A DNA stretch of 53,717 nt, from assembly GCF_021739485.1 (NCBI RefSeq), contig NZ_JAJFNK010000035.1:1-53717 (forward strand). Direction: 5' to 3'. The notes under the pieces were generated by a model. That model was not told where the DNA came from and made no database searches. It saw only the letters and a list, made by a program, of their open reading frames with translations. This document shows, in pieces, positions 1 through 7,653 of the stretch (position 1 is the first letter of the stretch; each line of letters begins with the position of its first letter). A program made the translations under genes and the position numbers. The DNA comes from Alicyclobacillus tolerans. GTDB taxonomy: Bacteria; Bacillota; Bacilli; Alicyclobacillales; Alicyclobacillaceae.

Positions 1-98
1 CAAGAGCGATATTAAATAGCCTGCAAGCCCAGTAGACTCGGCCAGCTACATCCATTTTTGCCCTGCGAAAGTTGAGTTAGATACATTTTGTTAGCATG

Positions 99-229
99 TA
101 TAATCTTAAGTGCATGTGGCAAAGGCAGAGGATTTTGTTTTGATAGAGGGCGGTTTACACAGACAAGTACGTCAAACCCACGTTCGTACATCGATAAAGC
201 GTTTCCATGGGGTTCTCACACAGTATGAT
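99..229 (+). promoter_or_regulatory. Possible promoters of the SinI-like gene
   Basis: The 249 bases before the SinI-like gene hold no other convincing gene. A TATAAT hexamer lies at 99-104 without a good -35. A second, nearer candidate has TTTCCA at 202-207 and TATGAT at 224-229 with a 16-base spacer, 20 bases before the start codon. Both are weak matches judged by eye; the nearer one would give a short leader. Confidence 0.3.
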
Positions 230-249
230 CTGTTGAAAGGGTGATAGAA

Positions 250-396
250 ATGCATAAAGAGACACTGAATCAAGGGCAAGGTGTGGACTGGGAATGGATT
301 CAATTGCTCATGAATGCCAGAGAACTCGGAATAACCATTGAACAAATCCGCGAATTCTTCCTTCAATGGCCATTTCTCAATAACAGTCAAGAATAA
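250..396 (+). CDS. SinI-domain anti-repressor-like peptide (48 aa)
   Basis: The 48-residue peptide starts at ATG 250 behind GAAAGGGTGAT and ends TAA at 394-396. Residues 13-38 (DWEWIQLLMNAREL, then GITIEQIREFF) match the SinI helical hairpin: an acidic-Trp start, a first helix, a G-I-(T/S)-x-E-(Q/E)-I-R turn and a second helix. In Bacillus subtilis SinI binds the SinR repressor and frees biofilm exopolysaccharide genes. Here it stands next to galU, manC and a CapC-type phosphatase, which fits an exopolysaccharide control role, but no sinR is visible and such short peptides are often multicopy. The fold assignment is from motif recognition; the target is inferred. Confidence 0.8.
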   Translation: MHKETLNQGQGVDWEWIQLLMNARELGITIEQIREFFLQWPFLNNSQE

Positions 397-449
397 TACA
401 TTCTAAGAAAAATGCTCCGTTGGTCGCCTGATTTCTGCGAAATTCACAG

Positions 450-471
450 TTTTGCATATTGGAATGCAAAA
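450..471. terminator. Hairpin between convergent genes
   Basis: A perfect 8-bp inverted repeat (TTTTGCAT / ATGCAAAA, 6-base loop) lies between the end of the SinI-like gene and the end of the oppositely oriented 482-868 gene. The A/T-rich arms supply short U-runs in both directions, so it may end both transcripts. Confidence 0.45.
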
Positions 472-481
472 TCGGATGGCA

Positions 482-868
482 TCAGCTTTTTGTAATAGGT
501 AATGCGGGGCGGTAATACCAGACGAAATCCGCGGCCATATACTTCGAGGTAAAAGCATCCAGTTTTTCAGAAGCAGGGTCCTTTTGATGGTACGCTTCAA
601 AGTGCCGAGCGAGATAACTCCTTTGTAAACCGGGGTTCCGGTATACTCGAAACGCCTCGCGGTGCACTGGAAAAGCATCTGTCAGAGACTGCTCTCCGCG
701 GTCCAGCGCATACCACATGGCAAACGGCTCGTCGACGGACAACAGCGAAACTTCCTCGCGAAAAAACAAAAAGCCGCTTCGCTTCACCCGCAACAGGTGC
801 CGTTTCACGGCCAACAAACTGCGGTGGTATTCGTCGTTGTCCATCAGTTCTTGCAGCGTGACAAGCAT
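482..868 (-). CDS. Hypothetical protein (128 aa)
   Basis: I do not recognise the family. The chosen start, ATG at 868, has GGGAG six bases upstream; an earlier in-frame start at 901 lacks one. The product begins MLVTLQELMDNDEYHRSLL and is soluble, rich in aromatic and basic residues (repeated HLLRVKRSGFLFF-like segment near residues 23-37), with no signal peptide or membrane helix. It lies 130 bases downstream of manC on the same strand, so it could be the last gene of the galU-manC transcript. Codon use and the clear ribosome binding site argue that it is real. Confidence 0.55.
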   Translation of the reverse strand: MLVTLQELMDNDEYHRSLLAVKRHLLRVKRSGFLFFREEVSLLSVDEPFAMWYALDRGEQSLTDAFPVHREAFRVYRNPGLQRSYLARHFEAYHQKDPASEKLDAFTSKYMAADFVWYYRPALPITKS

Positions 869-945
869 TTTCGACTCCCGGAGGATTTGCACATACAACA
901 TCGACGTGCAAATACAAGATGGTTTATCAAAGACGTAAGTTCCAA

Positions 946-997
946 GTTTTAAAGTGCAGGCTCGTTTTAAAGTGCAGGGTCTTTTTAAAAGGCAGGG
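946..997. repeat. Degenerate 18-bp tandem repeat after manC
   Basis: Three units of about 18 bases share GTTTTAAAGTGCAGG: 946-960, 964-979 and a diverged copy at 981-997. The array sits immediately after the manC stop codon. It does not form an obvious terminator and looks like slippage-type duplication, as seen at several other gene ends in the window. Confidence 0.75.
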
Positions 998-1000
998 CCC

Positions 1001-2371
1001 TTACACGGAAACCACAGAGCAGTGCGCTTGAACCTCTGCCCAGGACAAGTATCGCCGAACGATATCTTCTTCAATCAATTCAGAACCGCGCTGAACTTCA
1101 ATAAACATCATTCTCTCATGGGCGCGAATCGCGTGCCACTGGTCTGGGTGAATGCGGATCACGTCACCTGGAGCAATCGATTGAATCCGCGAGTCCAGTG
1201 CAATTTCCCCACTGCCTTCAATGATGGTCCAAACCTCGGAACGCTTGAGGTGTTTTTGATAGCTGATGTTGTGTCCTGGGTGCAACTCGATAGATTTGGT
1301 CAGGACTTCGGTGCCGTCAGCCAGCTTTTGATAATCGAGCACCCGGTACGAGCCCCATCGCCGTTCCTCAAACATGGGGCGTCCTTCAAACGGTGCAATG
1401 GCATCCTTCACCGACGAACTCGTTTCCTTGTCCGAAACCAAAATTCCGTCTGGAGTGGTCACGACAATCGCGTTTTTCAGCCCCATGGCAATGACGGGAA
1501 TGCCAAGCTCGTTAATTACGTGCGTATTTTCGCAGCCCTTCGCCATGCCTTTGCCCACAAAGGTTTGTCCCAGTTGCTTGGACAAGGCTTCCCACGTACC
1601 GAGGTCTTGCCACATGCCGTCGTACGGACGTACCGCGATCGAATCCGTGTTTTCAACGACTTCGTAGTCGAAGCTTCTTTTGGGAAGGGCGAAAAACGCC
1701 TCTGACAGCCCCTCGTAATCGGCCGGATACCCCTTATCTTTGAGAATATCGCGAACATAGCCAAGCTCGAAACAGAACACTCCGCAATTCCAAAGGGCTC
1801 CCTCGGCAATGAGCTGCGCCGCTGTTTCAGGTTTCGGCTTTTCCACAAAACCTTCGACCATATTCCAACTGCGCCCCGTCTCGTCCGCACGAAGGCGAAT
1901 GTACCCGAACTTGCTGGTCGCCTCCGACGGCGTAACCCCCATCAGGGCCAGTTTTGTTCCGGCGTCGCCGAGAACCTGGTCGAGTGTGGAGATCTGCCAA
2001 AAGTACTCGTCGTCGACAAAGTGATCGATTGGGCACACCGCCACCACTTCGTCATCTGAACAGTCCTCAATATCGGCCAGATAGGTTACTGCTAAGGCGA
2101 TAGCCGGAAAGGTGTCTCTGCGCGAAGGTTCTTCGATAAACGAAATGCTCCCAACCTGGGATTCAATCATGTCCCGCTGGGCCTTAGAGGCACATATGTA
2201 CGTGTCTTCAGTCAGTCCAACCATTTCCAATTGCCGCCACACGCGCTGCAGCATGGACATGGGTCTTCCTTCCCCGTCTTTGAGGACCTTTAAAAACTGT
2301 TTGGACCGGCTGTCGTTAGACATCGGCCAAAGCCGTTTGCCGGACCCCCCGGACAACAACACCAGTTTCAT
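1001..2371 (-). CDS. manC: Mannose-1-phosphate guanylyltransferase / mannose-6-phosphate isomerase type II
   Basis: The 456-residue protein makes GDP-mannose from mannose-1-phosphate and GTP for polysaccharide synthesis. The N-terminal nucleotidyltransferase domain (about 1-290) opens with MKLVLLSGGSGKRLWP, the classical G-G-x-G-x-R-L-x-P nucleotide loop, and contains FVEKP near residue 177. The C-terminal cupin (about 340-445), with HPGHNISYQKHLKRSEVW and the PGDVIRIHPDQWHAI metal-site motif, is the type II mannose-6-phosphate isomerase domain typical of ManC/CpsB. It follows galU by 44 bases on the same strand, so the two probably form an operon for nucleotide sugars. The start is preceded by a G-rich stretch (GGGGGGT, about 12 bases away), a less than ideal spacing. 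Confidence 0.92.
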   Translation of the reverse strand: MKLVLLSGGSGKRLWPMSNDSRSKQFLKVLKDGEGRPMSMLQRVWRQLEMVGLTEDTYICASKAQRDMIESQVGSISFIEEPSRRDTFPAIALAVTYLADIEDCSDDEVVAVCPIDHFVDDEYFWQISTLDQVLGDAGTKLALMGVTPSEATSKFGYIRLRADETGRSWNMVEGFVEKPKPETAAQLIAEGALWNCGVFCFELGYVRDILKDKGYPADYEGLSEAFFALPKRSFDYEVVENTDSIAVRPYDGMWQDLGTWEALSKQLGQTFVGKGMAKGCENTHVINELGIPVIAMGLKNAIVVTTPDGILVSDKETSSSVKDAIAPFEGRPMFEERRWGSYRVLDYQKLADGTEVLTKSIELHPGHNISYQKHLKRSEVWTIIEGSGEIALDSRIQSIAPGDVIRIHPDQWHAIRAHERMMFIEVQRGSELIEEDIVRRYLSWAEVQAHCSVVSV

Positions 2372-2415
2372 AGGATACTGATACCCCCCGCGATGGTCGT
2401 CCTCGGACTGAACGC

Positions 2416-3303
2416 CTATGCGCGAACGCGCGCTTGATCCATGAGCCGGACGAGCAGTTGCTGCACCGAATCCCGCAGTTCCGGTTCTGCAAGAGCCAGT
2501 TCCAGGGTCGCTTCGATGAAGCCGAGTTTTTCACCGACGTCGAAGCGCCTGCCCATAAACTCGTAAGCCATAATCCCTTCCAACCGGTTCAGCTCAATCA
2601 ACGCGTCCGTCAATTGAATTTCGCCGCCGACGCCGATCGTCGCATTTTCAAGAAAGTCAAACACGGCAGGCGTCAAAATGTACCGGCCAATAATCGCAAG
2701 AGTAGACGGAGCTTTATCTTGACTTGGTTTTTCGACCAGCTGTTGAACTCGGGATACGCGCGGACGCACGGACTTGGTCCCCACAATTCCGTAACGCGAA
2801 ACGTCGCTGATGGGAACGTCCTGCACCCCAACGACTGACGTGCCAAACTCGCTGTACACATCCATCAACTGCCGTAAGCAAGGAACGTCGGCCTGCACGA
2901 TGTCGTCCCCGAGCAGCACGGCAAACGGTTCGTCCCCGATAAAGCGGCGCGCTGTCCAAACGGCATGACCCAGTCCGAGCGGACTTTTCTGGCGAATATA
3001 ATGAATGTTTGCCAAGTTCGTGATTTCCTGAATTTGGGCCAACTGGTCGTCTTTGCCTTTGTTGCTCAGCAGTTCTTCCAGTTCAACGGAACGGTCGAAA
3101 TGGTCTTCAATCGCCCGTTTCCCTTTCCCCGTGACAATAATGATATCTTCAATGCCTGAAGCTACGGCCTCTTCCACGATGTACTGAATGGTCGGTTTAT
3201 CCACAATGGGCAGCATTTCCTTTGGCATCGCTTTTGTAGCAGGTAAAAAGCGCGTACCTAGACCCGCGGCGGGAATCACAGCCTTGCGAATTTTTTCCCC
3301 CAT
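2416..3303 (-). CDS. galU: UTP-glucose-1-phosphate uridylyltransferase
   Basis: The 295-residue enzyme forms UDP-glucose from UTP and glucose-1-phosphate, feeding exopolysaccharide, glycolipid and teichoic acid synthesis. The N-terminus [20 protein letters not shown] carries the nucleotidyl-transfer loop; [23 protein letters not shown] and FVEKP-equivalent [10 protein letters not shown] motifs follow, and the length fits GalU/GtaB. ATG 3303 is chosen because AAAGGGG lies seven bases upstream; a GTG-less extension to 3330 runs through that site. It leads the galU-manC pair. Confidence 0.93.
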   Translation of the reverse strand: MGEKIRKAVIPAAGLGTRFLPATKAMPKEMLPIVDKPTIQYIVEEAVASGIEDIIIVTGKGKRAIEDHFDRSVELEELLSNKGKDDQLAQIQEITNLANIHYIRQKSPLGLGHAVWTARRFIGDEPFAVLLGDDIVQADVPCLRQLMDVYSEFGTSVVGVQDVPISDVSRYGIVGTKSVRPRVSRVQQLVEKPSQDKAPSTLAIIGRYILTPAVFDFLENATIGVGGEIQLTDALIELNRLEGIMAYEFMGRRFDVGEKLGFIEATLELALAEPELRDSVQQLLVRLMDQARVRA

Positions 3304-3387
3304 ATCATTACCCCTTTGTGTAAACCACACGTTAAGATCCGGATTCTCGTCTGAGTCTTGGTGTCAAACTGGCAACGGTCCGGGACG

Positions 3388-3413
3388 AATCAAAATGACG
3401 CGGCACCGCGTCA
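3388..3413 (-). terminator. Terminator after the MDR gene
   Basis: On the minus strand TGACGCG-GTGC-CGCGTCA forms a 7-bp hairpin followed by ATTTTGATT. It lies about 105 bases past the stop of the 3520-4515 gene and before galU, so it would separate the two transcripts. Confidence 0.6.
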
Positions 3414-3519
3414 CTACGGCTATTTTACAGCATCCCTCTATGCTTGCCAACATGCGGTGTCCTCATGGCGGTTGCATCCACTGCCGACTGGGGACACAAA
3501 CCAGCTAGCAGGAGGCGTT

Positions 3520-4515
3520 TCACGCCTCCATTCTCAAGGCGATTTTCCCGAGCTGTTCACCCTCATCCATGCGTGCCAACGCTTTTCGTCCCTCTGTCAG
3601 CAAGAACACTTCATCCATCACCGGGTGCAGTTGATGCCGTTCGATAAAAGCAAGCATCTCCCGCAACTCTTCCGCAGAACCCATCGTCGTGCCTTTCAAG
3701 TTAAATTGCCCATAGAAAAAAGACCGGAGATTAAACGAAACCTCATCTCCCGTTGTGGCTCCAAATGTCACCACAGTGCCACCCGGGCGCAAAACCGACA
3801 ACGATTTTGCAAACGTAGCCGGGCCGACACTTTCAATGACCAAGTCGGCAATTTGGCCTCCGAGTTCCTGTTGCCAATCTGCCGCACTGTCCAGCGCCAA
3901 GTCGGCCCCAAGTTCCAACGACTTGGCGCGCTTTGCCGCGTGCCGGGAAGTGACTACGACTTTCGCGCCCGCAGCCTTGGCCATCATGAGCAAAAAGGTT
4001 GCCGCCCCGCCTCCCGCGCCAGGGATGACTACCGTTTGACCGGCCTGTAAGTTGCCGCGCGTGAACAAAGCCCGGTAAGCCGTCAATGCCGCTAAAGCCA
4101 GTACTCCCGCTTCTTCATCCGATAAATACGAGGGCTTTGGCGCAACATTCGCCGCCGGCACCACAATCGCTTGTGCAAACGTACCGTCCCGCGGAATGCC
4201 GAGAATCTGAAACTCTTTCGGAGGCGCATCCGACTTCTGCAGCCACCCTAAGCTGGGATTGATGATGACCTCGTCCCCTACGGAAAACCCGGTGACCCCT
4301 TCACCGACTGCCGCGATGAGGCCCATACCGTCTGACCCCAGTACGACTGACGGGTCTGTGGGGGTGCGTTTTTCCACTTGAAGCAGATCGCGGTGATTGA
4401 GTCCCGCGTATTTTAACTGAACTTTCACTTCTCCGGGTCCCGCAATCGGGTCTGGGACCTCCGCCACTTGAACCCCAGCCAATCCGGGGGGACCATGGTG
4501 AATCAGCGCTCGCAT
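3520..4515 (-). CDS. Zinc-independent MDR family NAD(P)H quinone oxidoreductase-like protein
   Basis: The 331-residue protein is a medium-chain dehydrogenase/reductase. It has the N-terminal GroES-like fold (YAGLNHRDLLQ, LGSDGMGLI) and a Rossmann domain with GAGGGAATFLLMMAKAAG at about 155-172 and GADLALD. The catalytic-zinc ligands of alcohol dehydrogenases (Cys in the G-x-C-x-T/S-D region, His of GHE) are missing, replaced by GLNHRD and GSDG, so it is a zinc-less reductase of the quinone oxidoreductase/YogA type. ATG 4515 follows AAAGGAG at eight bases; an upstream in-frame start at 4587 is not supported. It is divergent from the CapC-like gene. The substrate cannot be inferred. Confidence 0.85.
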   Translation of the reverse strand: MRALIHHGPPGLAGVQVAEVPDPIAGPGEVKVQLKYAGLNHRDLLQVEKRTPTDPSVVLGSDGMGLIAAVGEGVTGFSVGDEVIINPSLGWLQKSDAPPKEFQILGIPRDGTFAQAIVVPAANVAPKPSYLSDEEAGVLALAALTAYRALFTRGNLQAGQTVVIPGAGGGAATFLLMMAKAAGAKVVVTSRHAAKRAKSLELGADLALDSAADWQQELGGQIADLVIESVGPATFAKSLSVLRPGGTVVTFGATTGDEVSFNLRSFFYGQFNLKGTTMGSAEELREMLAFIERHQLHPVMDEVFLLTEGRKALARMDEGEQLGKIALRMEA

Positions 4516-4822
4516 GGGTCTACTCCTTTCGGTATCGACAGCCAAAAGTTGGATGCCTTCATGGTAAACTGATTTTTCTCTGGGCACAACTGTCCTGGTC
4601 TTGACTTGTAGCGCCTGTCCTTGACATTAAGGACTGCCAGAAATTTGCAACTCAGAACCATTTTACATGGGTCCTGGAACCGTCCGAAGTTCTGCTAAAA
4701 TGAAATTGGCTATCAAACTTATGAACGACCCATTGCATGCAGAGTCTGTCACGCGAACTTTCCGAGGATGGCAAAGGCTCACTGCTATCCACCAAATCCA
4801 TCCATCGAATGCAGGTGAGAAA

Positions 4823-5677
4823 GTGAATTTTGACTGGGTCATAACGGATATTCACGCGCACGTTCTTCCGGGCCTCGACGATGGCCCAGGTACGCCGAAA
4901 GAGTCCAATGAACTTCTGTCACAATTTCTAGAAAGCGGAGTGCAACAGGTATTTTGCACCTCACACTATGCCAGTCCCCACTTTGAAGTCAGTCTGGACG
5001 ACTTGGCCCGAGCCTTTGACACCATAGCACGACAAGGACCCAGTCAGCACCACAGCAATTTTGCGTCTGATTCGGCGCAGATTGTTCGCTCCAACCCACG
5101 CGCTCCTGGTGTCCCCAGTCGCCTCACACTCGCACGAGGAGCGGAGGTGCGCCTCTCGGCGGGGGTTGTTGACCCAATCAAAACTCGTTCTGTGCCAACC
5201 TTGGGGAACACAAACTACGTTTTGGTGGAATTCCCTGGTGACGACATCCCCAGACCTGCATTGTCGCTGGTTCACGAGCTCATGGTGCGTGGGTACCAGC
5301 CCATTATGGCGCATCCGGAACGAAACCTGGCGGTACAAAAGCGCCCGCAGTGGATTCCCGAGTTGCTCGAGTTGGGTTTGCTCTTGCAGATTACGGCAAG
5401 TTGCTTGTTGAAAACGGGACGGGACATGCATAGAGCCGATAAACTGGCCTGGTCGCTCTTAGAAAATGGCCAGTGCTCGGTCGTCGCCTCCGACGCACAC
5501 AACGTCTCATCCCGGCCTCCAAACCTCGTGGCCGCTTATGAAGTCATCTCGGACCGCTTAGGCGCCTATGTCGCACGTCAACTTATGGACAACGCCAATG
5601 CGATTTGGAACGGTGCGCAAACCCAACCTGTTTTTGTGGAGAAACCCCGTAGAGGCTTGCGAAAGTTGTTTTCCTGA
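4823..5677 (+). CDS. CapC/YwqE-type PHP-fold tyrosine-protein phosphatase
   Basis: The 284-residue protein belongs to the manganese-dependent PHP phosphatases (CpsB/CapC/YwqE) that dephosphorylate the tyrosine kinases regulating capsule export. The metal motifs are DIHAHVLPGLDDGP at residues 7-20, HYASPH near 51, AHPERN near 166 and SDAHN near 222. I chose GTG 4823, preceded by AGGTGAG, because the family begins directly with the D-I-H-x-H motif; an ATG-type extension to 4667 adds about 52 unrelated residues. No BY-kinase is in the window, but neighbouring galU and manC fit a polysaccharide role. The last residues (EKPRRGLRKLF) are basic as in relatives. Confidence 0.85.
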   Translation: MNFDWVITDIHAHVLPGLDDGPGTPKESNELLSQFLESGVQQVFCTSHYASPHFEVSLDDLARAFDTIARQGPSQHHSNFASDSAQIVRSNPRAPGVPSRLTLARGAEVRLSAGVVDPIKTRSVPTLGNTNYVLVEFPGDDIPRPALSLVHELMVRGYQPIMAHPERNLAVQKRPQWIPELLELGLLLQITASCLLKTGRDMHRADKLAWSLLENGQCSVVASDAHNVSSRPPNLVAAYEVISDRLGAYVARQLMDNANAIWNGAQTQPVFVEKPRRGLRKLFS

Positions 5678-5783
5678 AATCGTTTGTTTTCTTGAAATAG
5701 TTTCAATCGCCTTTGCAGATTAATAGTAGGCTTGATTGGACATACTCAGAAGAGCGACAGCAACAACCAGTGGGGTGAGCCTT

Positions 5784-6149
5784 TTGAATTCTTCGCGGCG
5801 TTTTGAAAACGACTGGACCTCGAACCGGGCACTCGGCCGCTTCGAGTGGCGAAGCGCACGAATCTATTTGCTTCTGTTTATAGCTCTGGTGTTGTCGCTG
5901 CTCCTAAGCGGTTGGATCACCCGCCCGGGCGTTCATCTCGCGGGCACCACCGTGGCGTTGGACATATTGTTGTGGAGGCACGCGCGCTCTAACGGACGCG
6001 CGTTGATTCTTTCGGCTCCCTTGAGTTTTTTCGCGCTGCTGGTCATTCTCTTTGGCAGCGCCACCGTCGAACAGTGGTTTACGAGCGTATACGGGCTCTA
6101 CGCCATTTTCCTGCTTCTCGCTCCAAACCGGCGCGATACGTCCTTCTAG
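5784..6149 (+). CDS. Small integral membrane protein, unknown function (121 aa)
   Basis: I do not recognise the family. TTG 5784 follows GGGGTGAG; an in-frame upstream ATG-like start at 5736 lacks a binding site. After a charged, cytosol-like N-terminus of about 28 residues, three hydrophobic segments appear: YLLLFIALVLSLLLSGW, a weaker one around HLAGTTVALDILLW, and FFALLVILFG with a final WFTSVYGLYAIFLLLAP. It may be co-transcribed with the phosphatase 106 bases upstream. It resembles a fragment of a polysaccharide-assembly membrane protein only in composition. Confidence 0.5.
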   Translation: MNSSRRFENDWTSNRALGRFEWRSARIYLLLFIALVLSLLLSGWITRPGVHLAGTTVALDILLWRHARSNGRALILSAPLSFFALLVILFGSATVEQWFTSVYGLYAIFLLLAPNRRDTSF

Positions 6150-6364
6150 GTCCTGAACAGGGCTTGTAGTTGTGGCGCGTCCACGTTGAATCTTCAACCA
6201 GTCATGCAGCTTTTAAAGGGCTATACCCCTCTTCTTGCAACCCAGGAGTGAGCAGCAGGTCCCAAAAACCTGACACTAAGTCCTTGCGAACCGATACAGC
6301 ATCTGCCCGAATCGTCTACACTGATTGGCGAAGGGGATTTCCACCCATCCTGCGCAAACAGGAG

Positions 6365-6559
6365 GTGGAGGGCATCAGCACCTTTGTGTCGCTGCTCAGT
6401 CTCTGTACGACGGTATTGGGTTTAGCTACCGCCTTGCTGCACTTCTTAGAAGCACAGTCCAGCCGTTCCAAGGTGCATCGCCGTACGCGGCAGGTTCCTT
6501 TGTGGATTCACTCGCGTCGCAGTCCACAGAGGCATAAACACCACCAGCGCCGCAGCTAG
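6365..6559 (+). CDS. Doubtful single-span peptide reading frame
   Basis: An open frame from GTG 6365 (GTG overlaps an AGGAGG, so the spacing is poor) encodes about 64 residues: one hydrophobic segment (TFVSLLSLCTTVLGLATALL) and then a very basic tail ending RRSPQRHKHHQRRS. The composition could be a small membrane peptide, but the start is weak and no homologue is recognised. The rest of the 6150-6795 gap holds only the hairpin at 6598-6634 and the nad control region. Confidence 0.2.
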   Translation: MEGISTFVSLLSLCTTVLGLATALLHFLEAQSSRSKVHRRTRQVPLWIHSRRSPQRHKHHQRRS

Positions 6560-6597
6560 CACATGTGAACGCAGTAGACTGCCCCTTCAATCTGGGT

Positions 6598-6634
6598 TGG
6601 GCCCGCCTTGAGATAGTCCCTCATGGCGGGCCCA
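6598..6634. terminator. GC-rich hairpin before the nad operon
   Basis: A perfect 10-bp inverted repeat TGGGCCCGCC / GGCGGGCCCA with a 17-base loop. It lacks a U-tract, so it is either a weak or factor-assisted terminator isolating the nad operon from upstream reading, or another structured element. Confidence 0.4.
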
Positions 6635-6745
6635 GTTCATCCCGAATCGAACAAAGGCCTCTTGTGCGGAAAACTTTCAGTCAATTTCGCAGTTGGAATA
6701 TCCCCCCAATGGCTAGTCATCCTATCAAAAATATTGTAAATTCAT

Positions 6746-6770
6746 GTGTATATACACCTGTTTTAACAGG
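6746..6770 (+). promoter_or_regulatory. Two abutting palindromes, candidate nad operon operator
   Basis: GTGTATATACAC (6746-6757) is a perfect 12-bp palindrome and CCTGTTTTAACAGG (6757-6770) is a 6-bp inverted repeat around TT; they share one base. They lie 26-50 bases upstream of nadC. A tentative promoter, TAGTCA at 6714-6719 and TAAATT at 6737-6742 (17-base spacer), would place both in the transcription start region. In Bacilli nad genes are repressed by the nicotinate-responsive NiaR (YrxA); assigning these sites to NiaR is inference. Confidence 0.5.
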
Positions 6771-6795
6771 AATGGCGTGCAAGGAGGGCCAAAAC

Positions 6796-7653
6796 GTGCT
6801 GATGAGCGAACAAATCCGGTCATTACTTCACCTCGCCTTACAAGAGGACATTGGCCGCGGAGATATTACCACACAACTGCTTGTCCCAGAGGGGCTGCAA
6901 GCGCGTGCGACCGTCCGGGTCAAACAGGCAGCCTGCGTAGCAGGGCTGCCGCTTGTGGACGCCGTGTTTCACTTACTCGATCCGTCCGTGGCTGTTACCC
7001 ATTGGGTAAACGACGGGATGGACGTCGCCGCGGGGACCCCAGTCTGTGAAATTACCGGCCCGGCCCGCTCCATCCTGAGCGGGGAGCGGACGGCTTTAAA
7101 CTTCTTGGCCCGTCTAACGGGCATCGCGACCAACACCAAAAGAGCCGTCCAAGTCTTGGAGGGGACCGGCGTAAAACTCCTCGATACGCGCAAAACCACC
7201 CCGGGTTGGAGGATGCTTGAAAAATACGCCGTACGCATGGGGGGCGGCCACAACCACCGCTACGGACTCGACGATATGGTGCTGATTAAAGACAACCACG
7301 TCGCACTGAACGGCGGCGTCCAAAACGCCATTGCGCGGGCTCGCAAAGGCATGGCCCTTTCCCAAAAACTCGAAGTTGAAGTCGACACGCTCTCACAACT
7401 CGACGCCGCACTCGAAGCGGGCGCTGACCTCATCTTGCTCGACAACATGGATACAGCGACCATGCGGGAGGCGGTCTTGCGCACTGCGGGGAGAGCCCAG
7501 CTCGAAGCCTCTGGAAATATGACCCACGGCCGCTTGCGCGAGGTCGCGCAAACCGGGGTTCAGTACATTTCTATGGGCGCTTTGACGCACTCCGCAATCA
7601 GCGTGGACGTGGGTCTAGACATTGAAATGCCCGAGGAGGCAAAAGAAATCTAA
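6796..7653 (+). CDS. nadC: Nicotinate-nucleotide pyrophosphorylase (carboxylating)
   Basis: The 285-residue quinolinate phosphoribosyltransferase converts quinolinate and PRPP to nicotinate mononucleotide, the third step of de novo NAD synthesis. Recognisable segments are LQEDIGRGDITTQLL near the N-terminus, SGERTALNFLARLTGIAT, LDTRKTTPGWRMLEKYAV, MGGGHNHRYGL and the C-terminal EASGNMTHGRL and ISMGALTHS. GTG 6796 is chosen because AGGAGG is eight bases upstream and the length fits the family; a much longer open frame upstream is spurious. Its TAA overlaps the nadB ATG by one base, so translation is probably coupled. Confidence 0.95.
   Translation: MLMSEQIRSLLHLALQEDIGRGDITTQLLVPEGLQARATVRVKQAACVAGLPLVDAVFHLLDPSVAVTHWVNDGMDVAAGTPVCEITGPARSILSGERTALNFLARLTGIATNTKRAVQVLEGTGVKLLDTRKTTPGWRMLEKYAVRMGGGHNHRYGLDDMVLIKDNHVALNGGVQNAIARARKGMALSQKLEVEVDTLSQLDAALEAGADLILLDNMDTATMREAVLRTAGRAQLEASGNMTHGRLREVAQTGVQYISMGALTHSAISVDVGLDIEMPEEAKEI

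Noticed and set aside
2365..2385. GGATACTGATACC near the manC start
   Set aside because: It resembles the GntR site but the arms are not inverted repeats; likely chance.
6170..6559. 129-codon plus-strand frame upstream of the nad operon
   Set aside because: Only its last part (from 6365) looks faintly like a membrane peptide; the first half is not protein-like.
6565..6795. N-terminal extension of NadC
   Set aside because: It would translate the operator region; GTG 6796 has an ideal ribosome binding site and matches family length.
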